Source: CAXBNB01 sp040151475 (GTDB taxonomy: Bacteria > Bacteroidota > Bacteroidia > Cytophagales > Cyclobacteriaceae). Taken from it: a stretch of DNA of 64,000 bases. The stretch lies in the NCBI RefSeq assembly GCF_040151475.1, contig NZ_JBDKWG010000120.1:1-64000 (forward strand), read 5' to 3'. The notes below the pieces were generated by a model. The model worked only from the letters and a program-made list of their open reading frames with translations. It made no database searches and had not been told where the DNA came from. Below are positions 16,332 to 24,882 of this stretch, piece after piece. A program made the position numbers and the translations under genes. Position 1 is the first letter of the stretch; each line of letters opens with the position of its first letter.

Positions 16332-16985
16332 ATGATCCTACAAGCAGAAAATATTAAAAAGTCCTACGGAGATCTTCCGGTTTTGAAAGGCATCAATGTA
16401 TCTATTCAAAAAAGTGAAATAGTTTCTATAGTCGGATCATCCGGTGCAGGAAAAAGTACACTTCTTCATATTCTTGGGACTTTGGATCAGCCCGATTCTG
16501 GTTCTTTAGCCATCAACAATAAATTGATAGCATCTTTTTCTCAAAATCAACTGGCCGCATTTAGGAATGTTGAAATAGGTTTTGTTTTTCAGTTTCACAA
16601 TCTTTTGCCGGAATTCACCACCTACGAAAATATTTGCATGCCTGCATTTATCCGTGGGGAGAATAATGGAGCCCTGAAAAACAGGGCAGATAAACTAATG
16701 AAATTGCTCAATATCACTAATCGAAAGAATCATAAACCATCTCAACTTTCAGGGGGCGAGCAGCAAAGAGCTGCTGTAGCCCGGGCACTCATCAATGATC
16801 CTTCCATTGTGTTTGCTGATGAGCCTAGCGGCAACCTCGATTCCGTCAATGCCAAAGAATTGCATAGTTTGTTTTTTAACTTAAGAGAAAGCCTTGGACA
16901 AACTTTCGTAATTGTCACTCACAACGAAGAACTGGCAGATATGGCAGATAGAAAAATTGAGATGAAAGACGGAATGATTCTTTGA
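16332..16985 (+). CDS. LolD/MacB-type ABC transporter ATP-binding protein
   Basis: A 217-residue ABC ATPase. Walker A GSSGAGKST is at residues 35-43, followed by the Q-loop segment FVFQFHNLLPEFTTYEN. The signature is LSGGEQQRAAVARAL, Walker B FADEPSGNLD, and the switch His is in IVTHNEEL. The FHNLLPEF and GNLDS patterns place it in the LolD/MacB/FtsE group, which powers lipoprotein release or mechanotransmission exporters. No permease gene is adjacent. The macA-macB-tolC operon at 39-43 kb lacks an ATPase, so this could serve it, or a LolCE-type permease elsewhere. I start at ATG 16332; a longer TTG start would add 14 unlikely residues. Confidence 0.88.
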   Translation: MILQAENIKKSYGDLPVLKGINVSIQKSEIVSIVGSSGAGKSTLLHILGTLDQPDSGSLAINNKLIASFSQNQLAAFRNVEIGFVFQFHNLLPEFTTYENICMPAFIRGENNGALKNRADKLMKLLNITNRKNHKPSQLSGGEQQRAAVARALINDPSIVFADEPSGNLDSVNAKELHSLFFNLRESLGQTFVIVTHNEELADMADRKIEMKDGMIL

Positions 16986-17017
16986 ATTATTCCATTTCAA
17001 AGCATTGATCCTCAAAT

Positions 17018-17875
17018 ATGACAAAAGGTGTTAGGTACATGTTGTATGCTACTTTCATTTTCACGTTGATGAAAGTGTTGGTGAAATCTCTTCCAAACAT
17101 TCCCCCAATAGAGATTATTTTGTTCAGGTCAATTATTTCATTGGTTATCAGTGGCTCAATTTTAATGTCAAAGGGCATTTCGGTATGGGGCAATAATAAG
17201 AAAATTCTGATTTTTAGAGGTGTAGCTGGTGCGGTAGCACTATCTTCATTTTTTATGCTTTTGCAACAAATTCCGTTGGCCGCTGCTTCTACATTGCAAT
17301 ATCTTTCACCTGTTTTTTCGGCCATTTTAGGAGTTTTTATTTTGAAAGAAAAAGTGAAATGGTATCAATTTGTGTTTTTTACTTTCTCATTTCTGGGAAT
17401 AGTATTGATTCAGGGTTTTGATTCCAGGATTTCATTGGAGCATACTTTGATAGGGATAGGGTCTGCCTTTTGTACCGGGCTTGCTTATAATTTTGTAAGG
17501 AAACTAAAGACTACCGAGCATCCACTTGTCATTATCTTTTATTTCCCTCTGGTTACTTTGCCTTTGGCACTTACCTACTCCCTGTTCCATTGGGTTACTC
17601 CTGTAGGAATGGACTGGGTGTATCTTTTACTTATAGGTATTTGTACGCAGGTGGCTCAATATTTTATGACCCGATCGCTTCAAATAGAGGAGATAGCCAA
17701 AGTCTCTATTTTGAACTACACTGGTATCATTTACTCCCTTGGATTTGGCTTTTTTATTTTCGGAGAACAATACAATCTTTTTACTTATTTGGGAATGGCT
17801 TTGGTTCTATCTGGAGTTGTGCTGAATGTGTGGTACAAGAGTAGAAATTCATACAAAGAAGAAGTGTTGAATTAG
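17018..17875 (+). CDS. DMT-superfamily (EamA) transporter
   Basis: A 285-residue inner-membrane protein with about ten hydrophobic helices in two EamA repeats (roughly residues 5-135 and 145-278). The RSIISLVISGSILM and LQYLSPVFSAILGVFILKEK segments are typical of drug/metabolite transporters; the last marks the end of repeat one. The substrate cannot be assigned. It starts 32 nt after the ATPase gene but is probably functionally independent. Confidence 0.88.
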   Translation: MTKGVRYMLYATFIFTLMKVLVKSLPNIPPIEIILFRSIISLVISGSILMSKGISVWGNNKKILIFRGVAGAVALSSFFMLLQQIPLAAASTLQYLSPVFSAILGVFILKEKVKWYQFVFFTFSFLGIVLIQGFDSRISLEHTLIGIGSAFCTGLAYNFVRKLKTTEHPLVIIFYFPLVTLPLALTYSLFHWVTPVGMDWVYLLLIGICTQVAQYFMTRSLQIEEIAKVSILNYTGIIYSLGFGFFIFGEQYNLFTYLGMALVLSGVVLNVWYKSRNSYKEEVLN

Positions 17876-18049
17876 TAAAGGGCTGGGTGGTTAATGAATT
17901 TTAGTTTCATCTCCTCACAACATTGATTGTATTTGGTTAAATTAGAGAAGAAATTACATAGAATCCATGCGATAATCGTCCAAGCAGCCATAATCCTCAA
18001 ATGTAGATTTAGACAGAGCTTTCAAACTTGACTCTATTATTAATATTAC

Positions 18050-19519
18050 ATGAAATTACTCTCCGATTTATATTCCGGTTCTTTGACCTTACTTACTGAT
18101 TTGTATCAATTGACCATGTCTTATGGTTACTGGAAATCTGGTAAAGCCAATCAGGAAGCTGTATTTAATCTTTTTTTTAGAGAAAACCCATTCAAAGGTG
18201 GTTACACTGTGGCTTGTGGTTTGGAGTATGTGATCGACTATATCGATAACTTTGAGTTTACTGAAAAGGATCTGGAGTATCTATTGGAAATGAAAGGCAA
18301 TGATGGAAGACAATTATTTGAACCAGATTTTATCTCATTTTTGAGAAATATGGAATTTGAATGCGATATAGATGCGGTACCGGAAGGCACAGTGGTTTTT
18401 CCTCACGAACCCATGATTCGAATAAGAGGCCCGGTATATCAATGTCAATTGCTGGAAACTCCGCTTCTGAATATGCTCAATTTTCAGACTTTAATCGCAA
18501 CCAAGGCTTCCAGAATTAAGGCGTCTGCAAAAAATAATTCCGTACTTGAGTTCGGTTTGCGCAGAGCGCAAGGTATAGATGGAGCCCTGGCTGCAAGTAG
18601 AGCTGCGTATATTGGCGGTTGTGATTCTACTTCCAATGTATTGGCAGGAAAGCTTTTTGATATTCCTGTAAGTGGTACTCATGCGCACAGCTGGGTAATG
18701 TCATTCGAGGAGGAAAAAGAAGCATTTGCAACCTATGCTAAAGTTATGCCCAATAATGTTGTTCTTTTGGTTGATACCTATGACACCATAGAAGGTATAA
18801 AGACAGCAATAGAAGTTGGTAAAGAGATTAAGCAAAGGGGGGAGGTATTTTATGGTATCAGGCTTGATTCCGGAGATTTGGCCTATTTCAGCAAAGTAGC
18901 TCGTCAAATGTTGGATGAGGCTGGTTTTTCTGAAACTAAGATTGTAGCCAGTAATGATCTGGATGAGCATTTGATTGCTAGTTTGAAAAATCAGGAAGCA
19001 AAAATTGATATCTGGGGTGTAGGCACAAAGTTGGTCACCGCATTTGACCAACCAGCACTTGGAGCTGTTTATAAACTTTCCGCAATAAAAAATAAGGTTA
19101 ATGAATGGGACTATAAGATAAAACTTTCGGAGCAGACTTTGAAAATCAATAACCCGGGAATTCAGCAAGTAAAGCGGTTCTCCAAAAATGGTAAATTCAT
19201 CGGAGATATGATTTATGATGAAAGCTTGCCAGACAAAAGAGCATTTAAAATGATTGACCCTTCAGATGCTACTAAGCGTAAATCTTTTTCCCTTGAGGAA
19301 GAACAGGTTTTGAATCTTTTAATTCCGATTTTCAGGAAAGGAGCTAAAGTTTATAATCCTCCGAAAATCAGAGAAATAAAAAAACATGTTTTTAAACAGA
19401 TGGAAAGTATGGATGGTAGTGTAAAGAGGTTTGAGTTTCCACACAAATATCCGGTAGGCTTGGAAGAGAGCCTTTTTGCGCTAAAAAATGAATTGATACT
19501 GAAACTTAGAAATCATTAA
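18050..19519 (+). CDS. pncB: Nicotinate phosphoribosyltransferase
   Basis: A 489-residue enzyme that joins nicotinate to PRPP to form nicotinate mononucleotide in NAD salvage (Preiss-Handler route). TDLYQLTMSYGYWKSG at the N terminus, FGLRRAQG in the middle, the GTHAHSWVMSF block near residue 208 with the phosphorylatable His, and FYGIRLDSGDL are the family landmarks. Length fits the long bacterial form. The nicotinamidase gene pncA follows after 5 nt, so the pair converts nicotinamide to NaMN. Confidence 0.95.
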   Translation: MKLLSDLYSGSLTLLTDLYQLTMSYGYWKSGKANQEAVFNLFFRENPFKGGYTVACGLEYVIDYIDNFEFTEKDLEYLLEMKGNDGRQLFEPDFISFLRNMEFECDIDAVPEGTVVFPHEPMIRIRGPVYQCQLLETPLLNMLNFQTLIATKASRIKASAKNNSVLEFGLRRAQGIDGALAASRAAYIGGCDSTSNVLAGKLFDIPVSGTHAHSWVMSFEEEKEAFATYAKVMPNNVVLLVDTYDTIEGIKTAIEVGKEIKQRGEVFYGIRLDSGDLAYFSKVARQMLDEAGFSETKIVASNDLDEHLIASLKNQEAKIDIWGVGTKLVTAFDQPALGAVYKLSAIKNKVNEWDYKIKLSEQTLKINNPGIQQVKRFSKNGKFIGDMIYDESLPDKRAFKMIDPSDATKRKSFSLEEEQVLNLLIPIFRKGAKVYNPPKIREIKKHVFKQMESMDGSVKRFEFPHKYPVGLEESLFALKNELILKLRNH

Positions 19520-19524
19520 GAGGG

Positions 19525-20124
19525 ATGAAAAACTGCTTAATAATTGTTGATGTACAAAATGATTTTTTGCCGGGAGGAGCATTGGCTGTTCCAAATGGAG
19601 ATGAAGTAATACCATTCATTAATAGTATTCAGAACCAATACGACTTGGTGGTGGCTACTCAGGATTGGCATCCGGCCAATCATGGTAGTTTTGCTGCCAA
19701 TCACCCGGATAGAAAACCAGGAGAAATCATCAATTTAAATGGGCTTCAGCAGATACTCTGGCCGACTCATTGTGTACAAAATTCTTTGGGGGCGAAATTT
19801 TCTGAAAAATTGAGAATGGATATAGTTCAAAAAGTGTTTGTGAAAGGAACTGATCCGGGTATTGACAGTTACAGTGGTTTTTATGATAATGGAAAATTAC
19901 AATCGACAGGTTTACATAATTATTTGCAATCTCAAGATGTGGGGAGAGTGACTGTCGTTGGGCTGGCTGCCGACTATTGTGTGAAATTTACAGCTATAGA
20001 TGCTACGGAATTAGGGTACAGTGTGAAAGTTCTGAAGCAAGGTACCAGAGCAGTTAACCTGAAGCCAACGGATTTCGAACAATCAATATTGGAAATGAAA
20101 TCTGTAGGAATCATTGTAAAATAA
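19525..20124 (+). CDS. pncA: Nicotinamidase
   Basis: A 199-residue isochorismatase-fold amidase that hydrolyses nicotinamide to nicotinate. Catalytic Asp9 lies in IIVDVQNDFLPGG, the metal site in ATQDWHPANHGSF, and the nucleophile Cys at about residue 152 in LAADYCVKFTA. The WPTHCVQ segment is also typical. It forms an operon with pncB and is followed by a hairpin terminator shared with convergent gap. Confidence 0.95.
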   Translation: MKNCLIIVDVQNDFLPGGALAVPNGDEVIPFINSIQNQYDLVVATQDWHPANHGSFAANHPDRKPGEIINLNGLQQILWPTHCVQNSLGAKFSEKLRMDIVQKVFVKGTDPGIDSYSGFYDNGKLQSTGLHNYLQSQDVGRVTVVGLAADYCVKFTAIDATELGYSVKVLKQGTRAVNLKPTDFEQSILEMKSVGIIVK

Positions 20125-20149
20125 AAAAGGCTGCCAATGGCAACCTTTT
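20125..20149. terminator. Bidirectional terminator between pncA and gap
   Basis: AAAAGGCTGCCA (20125-20136) and TGGCAACCTTTT (20138-20149) pair with a single mismatch and have A and T runs at the two ends, so the hairpin can terminate both convergent transcripts. Confidence 0.7.
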
Positions 20150-20172
20150 AATTATTTTAACAATGCTGTTGG

Positions 20173-21174
20173 TTAACCTTTTGAATTAATAAATTCTACC
20201 AGTTCAACAACTTTAGTAGAGTAGCCCCATTCATTGTCATACCAAGCAACAACTTTCACAAAAGTATCGCTCAATTGGATGCCGGCACCTGCATCGAAGA
20301 TTGATGTTCTACTATCTCCCAAGAAATCAGTAGAAACCACATCATCTTCAGTATATCCAAGAATCCCTTTTAGCTCACCTTCAGAGGCTTTTTTCATGGC
20401 AGTCTTGATTTCCTCATAAGTTGCGGGTTTTTCAAGATTTACCGTTAAATCTACTACAGATACGTCAGCTGTAGGAACACGGAAAGACATACCTGTTAAT
20501 TTTCCATTTAGTTCAGGAATTACTTTACCTACCGCCTTGGCAGCTCCTGTAGATGAAGGAATAATATTTTGGTAAGCACCACGTCCGCCTCTCCAGTCTT
20601 TTGCCGAAGGCCCATCAACAGTCTTTTGTGTTGCTGTAGCAGCATGAACTGTTGTCATCAAGCCTTCTTTGATTCCAAAGTTGTCATTCAAAACTTTGGC
20701 AATAGGAGCAAGACAATTGGTAGTACAAGAAGCATTTGATACAAATTGCATATCAGAAGTATATTTGTCCTGATTTACCCCCATTACAAACATAGGAGTA
20801 TCATCTTTAGAAGGAGCAGACATAATTACTTTCTTAGCACCTGCATCGATGTGCCCCTGAGCAGATTCCTTTGTAAGAAAAAGACCTGTAGATTCCACAA
20901 CATAGTCAGCACCTACATCACTCCATTTCAAATCTGCTGGGTTTCTTTCAGAAGTTACTCTGATTTCATTGCCGTTTACGACCAACTTGCCGTCTTTTAC
21001 TTCAACAGTTCCGTTGAATTTTCCGTGAGTAGAATCATACTTTAGCATGTAAGCCATATATTCTACATCAACAAGGTCATTTATACCTACGACCTGGATG
21101 TTAGATTTCTCTGCTGCAACTCGGAAAACCAATCTTCCGATTCGTCCGAAACCATTAATTCCAACTCTAATCAT
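20173..21174 (-). CDS. gap: Glyceraldehyde-3-phosphate dehydrogenase, type I
   Basis: A 333-residue glycolytic enzyme that oxidises glyceraldehyde 3-phosphate to 1,3-bisphosphoglycerate. The N-terminal NAD-binding motif is VGINGFGRIGRLVFR. The catalytic Cys (about residue 152) lies in SNASCTTNCLAP. HAATATQKTVDGPS and the C-terminal WYDNEWGYSTKVVEL are conserved. NDLVDV after the first strand favours NAD over NADP. It is monocistronic, with a good promoter upstream. Confidence 0.97.
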   Translation of the reverse strand: MIRVGINGFGRIGRLVFRVAAEKSNIQVVGINDLVDVEYMAYMLKYDSTHGKFNGTVEVKDGKLVVNGNEIRVTSERNPADLKWSDVGADYVVESTGLFLTKESAQGHIDAGAKKVIMSAPSKDDTPMFVMGVNQDKYTSDMQFVSNASCTTNCLAPIAKVLNDNFGIKEGLMTTVHAATATQKTVDGPSAKDWRGGRGAYQNIIPSSTGAAKAVGKVIPELNGKLTGMSFRVPTADVSVVDLTVNLEKPATYEEIKTAMKKASEGELKGILGYTEDDVVSTDFLGDSRTSIFDAGAGIQLSDTFVKVVAWYDNEWGYSTKVVELVEFINSKG

Positions 21175-21210
21175 TTCTCTTTAATTTAAATTTATTTCAA
21201 ATGTTTTGTG

Positions 21211-21241
21211 CAAAAGTAATATTCTGCTTTGCTATTCCAAA
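21211..21241 (-). promoter_or_regulatory. gap promoter
   Basis: On the minus strand TTTG (21238-21241) and TACTTTTG (21211-21218) match the Bacteroidota -33/-7 consensus with a 19-nt spacer. The -7 box lies 36 nt before the ATG. Confidence 0.7.
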
Positions 21242-21671
21242 CAAAATATGCTAATCAATAGTTTCATGAGGTTGTATTATTTACAAAAGCATTTCACTTT
21301 ATTTTTAATAGTATTATTTTTAATGTTATTAAAATGTATAAAATATTTGATTATTTTACTTTATAATATAAATTAGCGATAAATAACTATCTAATGGAGT
21401 TATTACCAGCTATTACTAATGTTATTTGATTACTCCATTTAGATCTTTTCAACCGGCAGGAACAGGTTATTGATGTACAGGTTAATATACTAGGGCTGGC
21501 TTTTATAGAGCTAGCTTTAGTTCCTGCTCTAGTCTAATTTCTTACAAAAAAATTCAGATAATTTATATTTGACAGGCATTCATTGCTTGATCCGAATTGA
21601 TTTTGAAATCCAAAATTCGGAAAATCCAAAAACAAGGTTGTTCAATTTGAATGTATCAGAATATGTTAACT

Positions 21672-21840
21672 AAACTTTTCTACCTGATCATACCATTGTG
21701 CCAGTTTAGTGAACCCTACACCTTTGTCTTTTACATTTTGTGATAGATGCGGTCTAATTGCTAAGCCAGTTCATAGGCTTTCTCAAGGTGTGGATAAACT
21801 GCTACTTCGATTTCCGTACTTCTCTCTGTTGTAATTTCAT
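21672..21840 (-). pseudogene. Decayed transposase fragment, ISL3-like
   Basis: Read on the minus strand, one frame gives VAVYPHLEKAYELA, a stop, then QLDRIYHKM and another stop. A neighbouring frame continues KDKGVGFTKLAQWYDQVEK. Joined together these resemble the segment YPxLxKAYELxxxLRxIYN...KLAxWYxxVE of ISL3-family DDE transposases, just before the last catalytic region. In-frame stops and a frameshift show it is dead. Only about 55 codons remain and no terminal repeats were found. Confidence 0.5.
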
Positions 21841-21893
21841 TCGAAAAAAACTTATCTTCGAATGCCTATCATAACAAATGAGCAAAGATTGGA

Positions 21894-23777
21894 ATGAAAA
21901 AAAAGTGGCTGCCATATATGCATACCCAACTAATCAGGTTTTTACTTGGAATAATCTCTTTCTTCTTACTGTCTCATCAATCTCAATCCAAAAACAGTGA
22001 TCCTGTAAATCGCCAGGACAGTATCAGTGCGGGAGAGTTTCATCTTACTATGTGTTTGTTTTATTCCGATCAAAATAAATACGACAGTGCGATCGTCCAT
22101 GCCGAAAATGCAATAGCTATTTTTACAGATATAAAAGACTCCTTAGGTCTCATAGATATGTACCATGAATTGTCTTTGATCAATCTGGATATTGGTATTT
22201 ATGACGAGGCACTCGCTTACAATGAACGTGCTCTAAATATTTCAAAAATACTGGGTGATTCTTCCAGAATAATTCATCACTATAAGGACAATGCCATTAT
22301 TTACCATGATTATAAAAAATATGACAAGGGTATCGAAGATGGTAATATTGGATATTCTCTGTCCAAAATATTTTCAAGGGTAAAGTCTTCAGAAATAGCC
22401 GACGTGTTGAACAGTATTGCGGTAAATTATCAATCCAAACAACAATTCTCAAAAGCACTAGACTTTCACTTCAAATCTCTCAATGCCTTTGGAGATATCC
22501 AAAAAAACAATATTGAGTTACTCACTTATGAGGACTCAATAAAACTCGCCAAAGTAATGAACAGTATTGGTGGTATTTATCTGGAAACAAAAGACTATCA
22601 AAAAGCAAAATCCTGGCTCACCCGTGCTCTTAGTTTGAATACCCTGCTAGCTGATGATTTTGAACTAGCAAACAATTTCAATAATCTGGGAACTACTTTT
22701 TCTATGCTCAAAAAATATGATTCGGCAAGTTACTATCTTAATAAAGCTCAGCAACATGCCATTTCCAGTGGCAGTATTGAAAACCTCATGGATGTATATG
22801 CCTCATTAAATATCTATAACCGATCACTGGGAAAATTGAATGAAGCTCTGATATTTCAGGACAAACGACTACAACTTCAGGATTCGGTCTCTCAACTCAA
22901 GCAAAACAGGGCACATGATGCATTGGAAGCTCGCTATCAAATCATTAAAAAACAACAAAAAATAGATAATCAAAATGCTGAACTCAAGGAACAGGAAGCG
23001 CAATTAAAAGTCAATATATTAATTATCATTGGATTATTCCTTACACTTATAATAGCAGCTCTTATTTTCGTGTTTTGGCAATATAACATTAGAAACAAGC
23101 AAAAAGAAACTCTGAGGGTACAGGAACAAAAATTGAAAGAACAACAAACCTCCGCAGTAATAAATTCTCTTGAGAATGAAAGAAAACGGATTGCACGAGA
23201 CATTCACGATGGACTAGGCCAATCGGTTTCTGCATTGGGACTCAATATATTTAGCCTCCACAAGTCCGATAGTTCTGATGCTTCCAATCAAACAACCTTC
23301 GAAAACTCTCAGGTAATACTTAATAACATTCATGATGAAATTCGAAGCATTGCTTTTACATTGATGCCGCATAAACTTATGAAAGCCGGTTTGACAGAGG
23401 CTCTATCAGAGTTGATATTCAGAATCAATGAATCAAAAACTTTGAGTATAAAACTGAATACGTTCGACGTTCCAGAAAACTTAAATGAGACTGTAAAATT
23501 ATCGCTCTTCCGGGTAATTCAGGAATTGTTGTCTAACATAGTAAAATATGCAAAAGCAACTAATGTGGAGCTTCAATTGACCGGATATTCAGATGAATTG
23601 ATCATTCTGATAGAAGATGACGGTACCGGATATGATATCAATCTGTTCAAAAATAGCAAGGGAAATGGGTGGAACAATATACAATACAGACTAAACTTAA
23701 TTAACGCCAAAATTGATTTTGATACCCAACCAGAGAGAAAAGGCTCTACCATTACAATTGAAGTACCCTGCCAATAA
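21894..23777 (+). CDS. TPR sensor histidine kinase (HisKA_3 type)
   Basis: A 627-residue sensor kinase. A hydrophobic N terminus (about residues 9-28) is followed by TPR-like repeats to about residue 330 (for example DEALAYNERALNISKILGD and QKAKSWLTRALSLNTLL). A coiled coil then leads to a membrane helix (about 373-395). A second short coiled coil precedes the DHp helix ENERKRIARDIHDGLGQS with phosphoacceptor His438, and the C-terminal HATPase has ELLSNIVKYAKAT and DDGTGYD. This NarX/DesK-like class normally pairs with a LuxR-type regulator, but none is adjacent. The TPR region would be periplasmic, a layout common in Bacteroidota; the signal is unknown. Confidence 0.88.
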   Translation: MKKKWLPYMHTQLIRFLLGIISFFLLSHQSQSKNSDPVNRQDSISAGEFHLTMCLFYSDQNKYDSAIVHAENAIAIFTDIKDSLGLIDMYHELSLINLDIGIYDEALAYNERALNISKILGDSSRIIHHYKDNAIIYHDYKKYDKGIEDGNIGYSLSKIFSRVKSSEIADVLNSIAVNYQSKQQFSKALDFHFKSLNAFGDIQKNNIELLTYEDSIKLAKVMNSIGGIYLETKDYQKAKSWLTRALSLNTLLADDFELANNFNNLGTTFSMLKKYDSASYYLNKAQQHAISSGSIENLMDVYASLNIYNRSLGKLNEALIFQDKRLQLQDSVSQLKQNRAHDALEARYQIIKKQQKIDNQNAELKEQEAQLKVNILIIIGLFLTLIIAALIFVFWQYNIRNKQKETLRVQEQKLKEQQTSAVINSLENERKRIARDIHDGLGQSVSALGLNIFSLHKSDSSDASNQTTFENSQVILNNIHDEIRSIAFTLMPHKLMKAGLTEALSELIFRINESKTLSIKLNTFDVPENLNETVKLSLFRVIQELLSNIVKYAKATNVELQLTGYSDELIILIEDDGTGYDINLFKNSKGNGWNNIQYRLNLINAKIDFDTQPERKGSTITIEVPCQ

Positions 23778-23836
23778 AGTATTCTGGAATAGAAGATCAA
23801 TAGTTATTTCCTGTGATGAACAAAACACCTTTATTC

Positions 23837-24607
23837 TTATATTGCTTTTTCACAAAAATGAATGACCTCATCTTTTGGCAGAGCATATTTTGTTTGTTGT
23901 TCGATAGAAAGTTGGTTTACAAAATTATCCTCTGCTACCACAAAGCCTACTGACCTCAAACGATCAGGGTAGTCCTTACCATAAAGCCTTACATGATCAT
24001 CCTGGCCATAATGCTTCTCTCTGTCTTTTGGATCTGTAATACCAGAATCCTCTAAAGTAATGTCAGGAACAGGATGAAATATTGGAATTTGAATAATAGC
24101 AAAACCACCTGGCTTAAGAACCCTAAAAATTTCCCCCATTGATTTAAAATCGTCAGCTACATGTTCCATCACATGATTACAAAATACTACATCGAAACTA
24201 TTGTCTTCAAATGGCATTTCGTGTATGTCCATTTTCACCTTCGCCAGAGGAGATTCTAGGTCGGCGGTGATATAGTTCTCCTTATGGATATTCTCAAAAA
24301 GCTCTATAAAACATATTTCAGGGGCAATATGGAGCACTTTCTTTTTTGAAGTAAAAAAATCTGTTTTTTCCTTCAAAAACAACCACATTAGTCTATGGCG
24401 TTCCAAAGAAAGGCAGTTTGGACACAATGCATTCTCTCTTGCTTCTCTCCCATAAGGTAAAAACTTCCTGAAGTTACTTTCACAAACAGGGCATTGTACT
24501 TTATTTCCTACGTAAAAAATAGAAACTATTTTCAATACAACATGACTGAAAAGCTGCAAATATTTCCTGGGAACATTCTTTAAAAAGAAGCTGATAATTT
24601 GTTTCAA
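23837..24607 (-). CDS. Class I SAM-dependent methyltransferase with N-terminal zinc ribbon
   Basis: A methyltransferase with CPVCESNF and ALCPNCLSLERHR, two CxxC knuckles that probably bind zinc. A Rossmann core follows: VLHIAPE (motif I), MPFEDNSFDVVFCNHVMEHV and EIFRVLKPGGFAIIQIP. Targets are often glycans or small molecules in envelope synthesis, but none can be named. The start is uncertain: I take the TTG at 24607 (KQIISFFLKN...), giving about 256 residues. A longer frame back to a GTG at 24742 adds 45 residues of poor quality. No ATG is available. The upstream DNA carries the divergent hppA promoter. Confidence 0.75.
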   Translation of the reverse strand: MKQIISFFLKNVPRKYLQLFSHVVLKIVSIFYVGNKVQCPVCESNFRKFLPYGREARENALCPNCLSLERHRLMWLFLKEKTDFFTSKKKVLHIAPEICFIELFENIHKENYITADLESPLAKVKMDIHEMPFEDNSFDVVFCNHVMEHVADDFKSMGEIFRVLKPGGFAIIQIPIFHPVPDITLEDSGITDPKDREKHYGQDDHVRLYGKDYPDRLRSVGFVVAEDNFVNQLSIEQQTKYALPKDEVIHFCEKAI

Positions 24608-24784
24608 TAGTCTTGATTTTTTGGAAAGCAAATATATGATTTTGATTTTAGATAACTCAGCGTTGAGTCTAAGACATCCAGTCCAAATAACATTGAATAA
24701 TTCCAGCCAGCCTAACGGTGTGCATTTTTCAAGAGTGCACACTCATTTATTGGCCATAAAGTGGTATAAAATAACTACTTACAC

Positions 24785-24814
24785 TTTGTATTTTATGCTG
24801 TTCATATATCTTTG
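24785..24814 (+). promoter_or_regulatory. hppA promoter
   Basis: TTTG (24785-24788) and TATCTTTG (24807-24814) match the Bacteroidota -33/-7 consensus with an 18-nt spacer. The expected start of transcription is near 24821, just before the leader hairpin. Confidence 0.7.
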
Positions 24815-24826
24815 CGCAAGTTTTTT

Positions 24827-24849
24827 AAAAGGGCTTCATGCCCTTTTTT
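24827..24849 (+). terminator. Terminator-like hairpin in the hppA leader
   Basis: AAAAGGGC - TTCAT - GCCCTTTT is a perfect 8-bp stem followed by further T, the form of an intrinsic terminator. It lies between the predicted transcription start and the hppA ATG (24883), not at the end of a gene on this strand. It may be an attenuator, a stabilising 5' hairpin, or a terminator for an unseen antisense or upstream RNA. Confidence 0.6.
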
Positions 24850-24882
24850 AATTATGCAAATGACTAACTAAATCTTTAAATA

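Larger units (their letters stand above)
21175..21893. other. 719-nt intergenic region with promoter and decayed insertion material
   Basis: Divergent spacer between gap and the histidine kinase. It holds the gap promoter, a very AT-rich middle, a bulged hairpin CCGAATTGATTTTG / CAAAATTCGG (21592-21620), and the minus-strand transposase remnant described separately. No intact gene is present. Confidence 0.6.
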
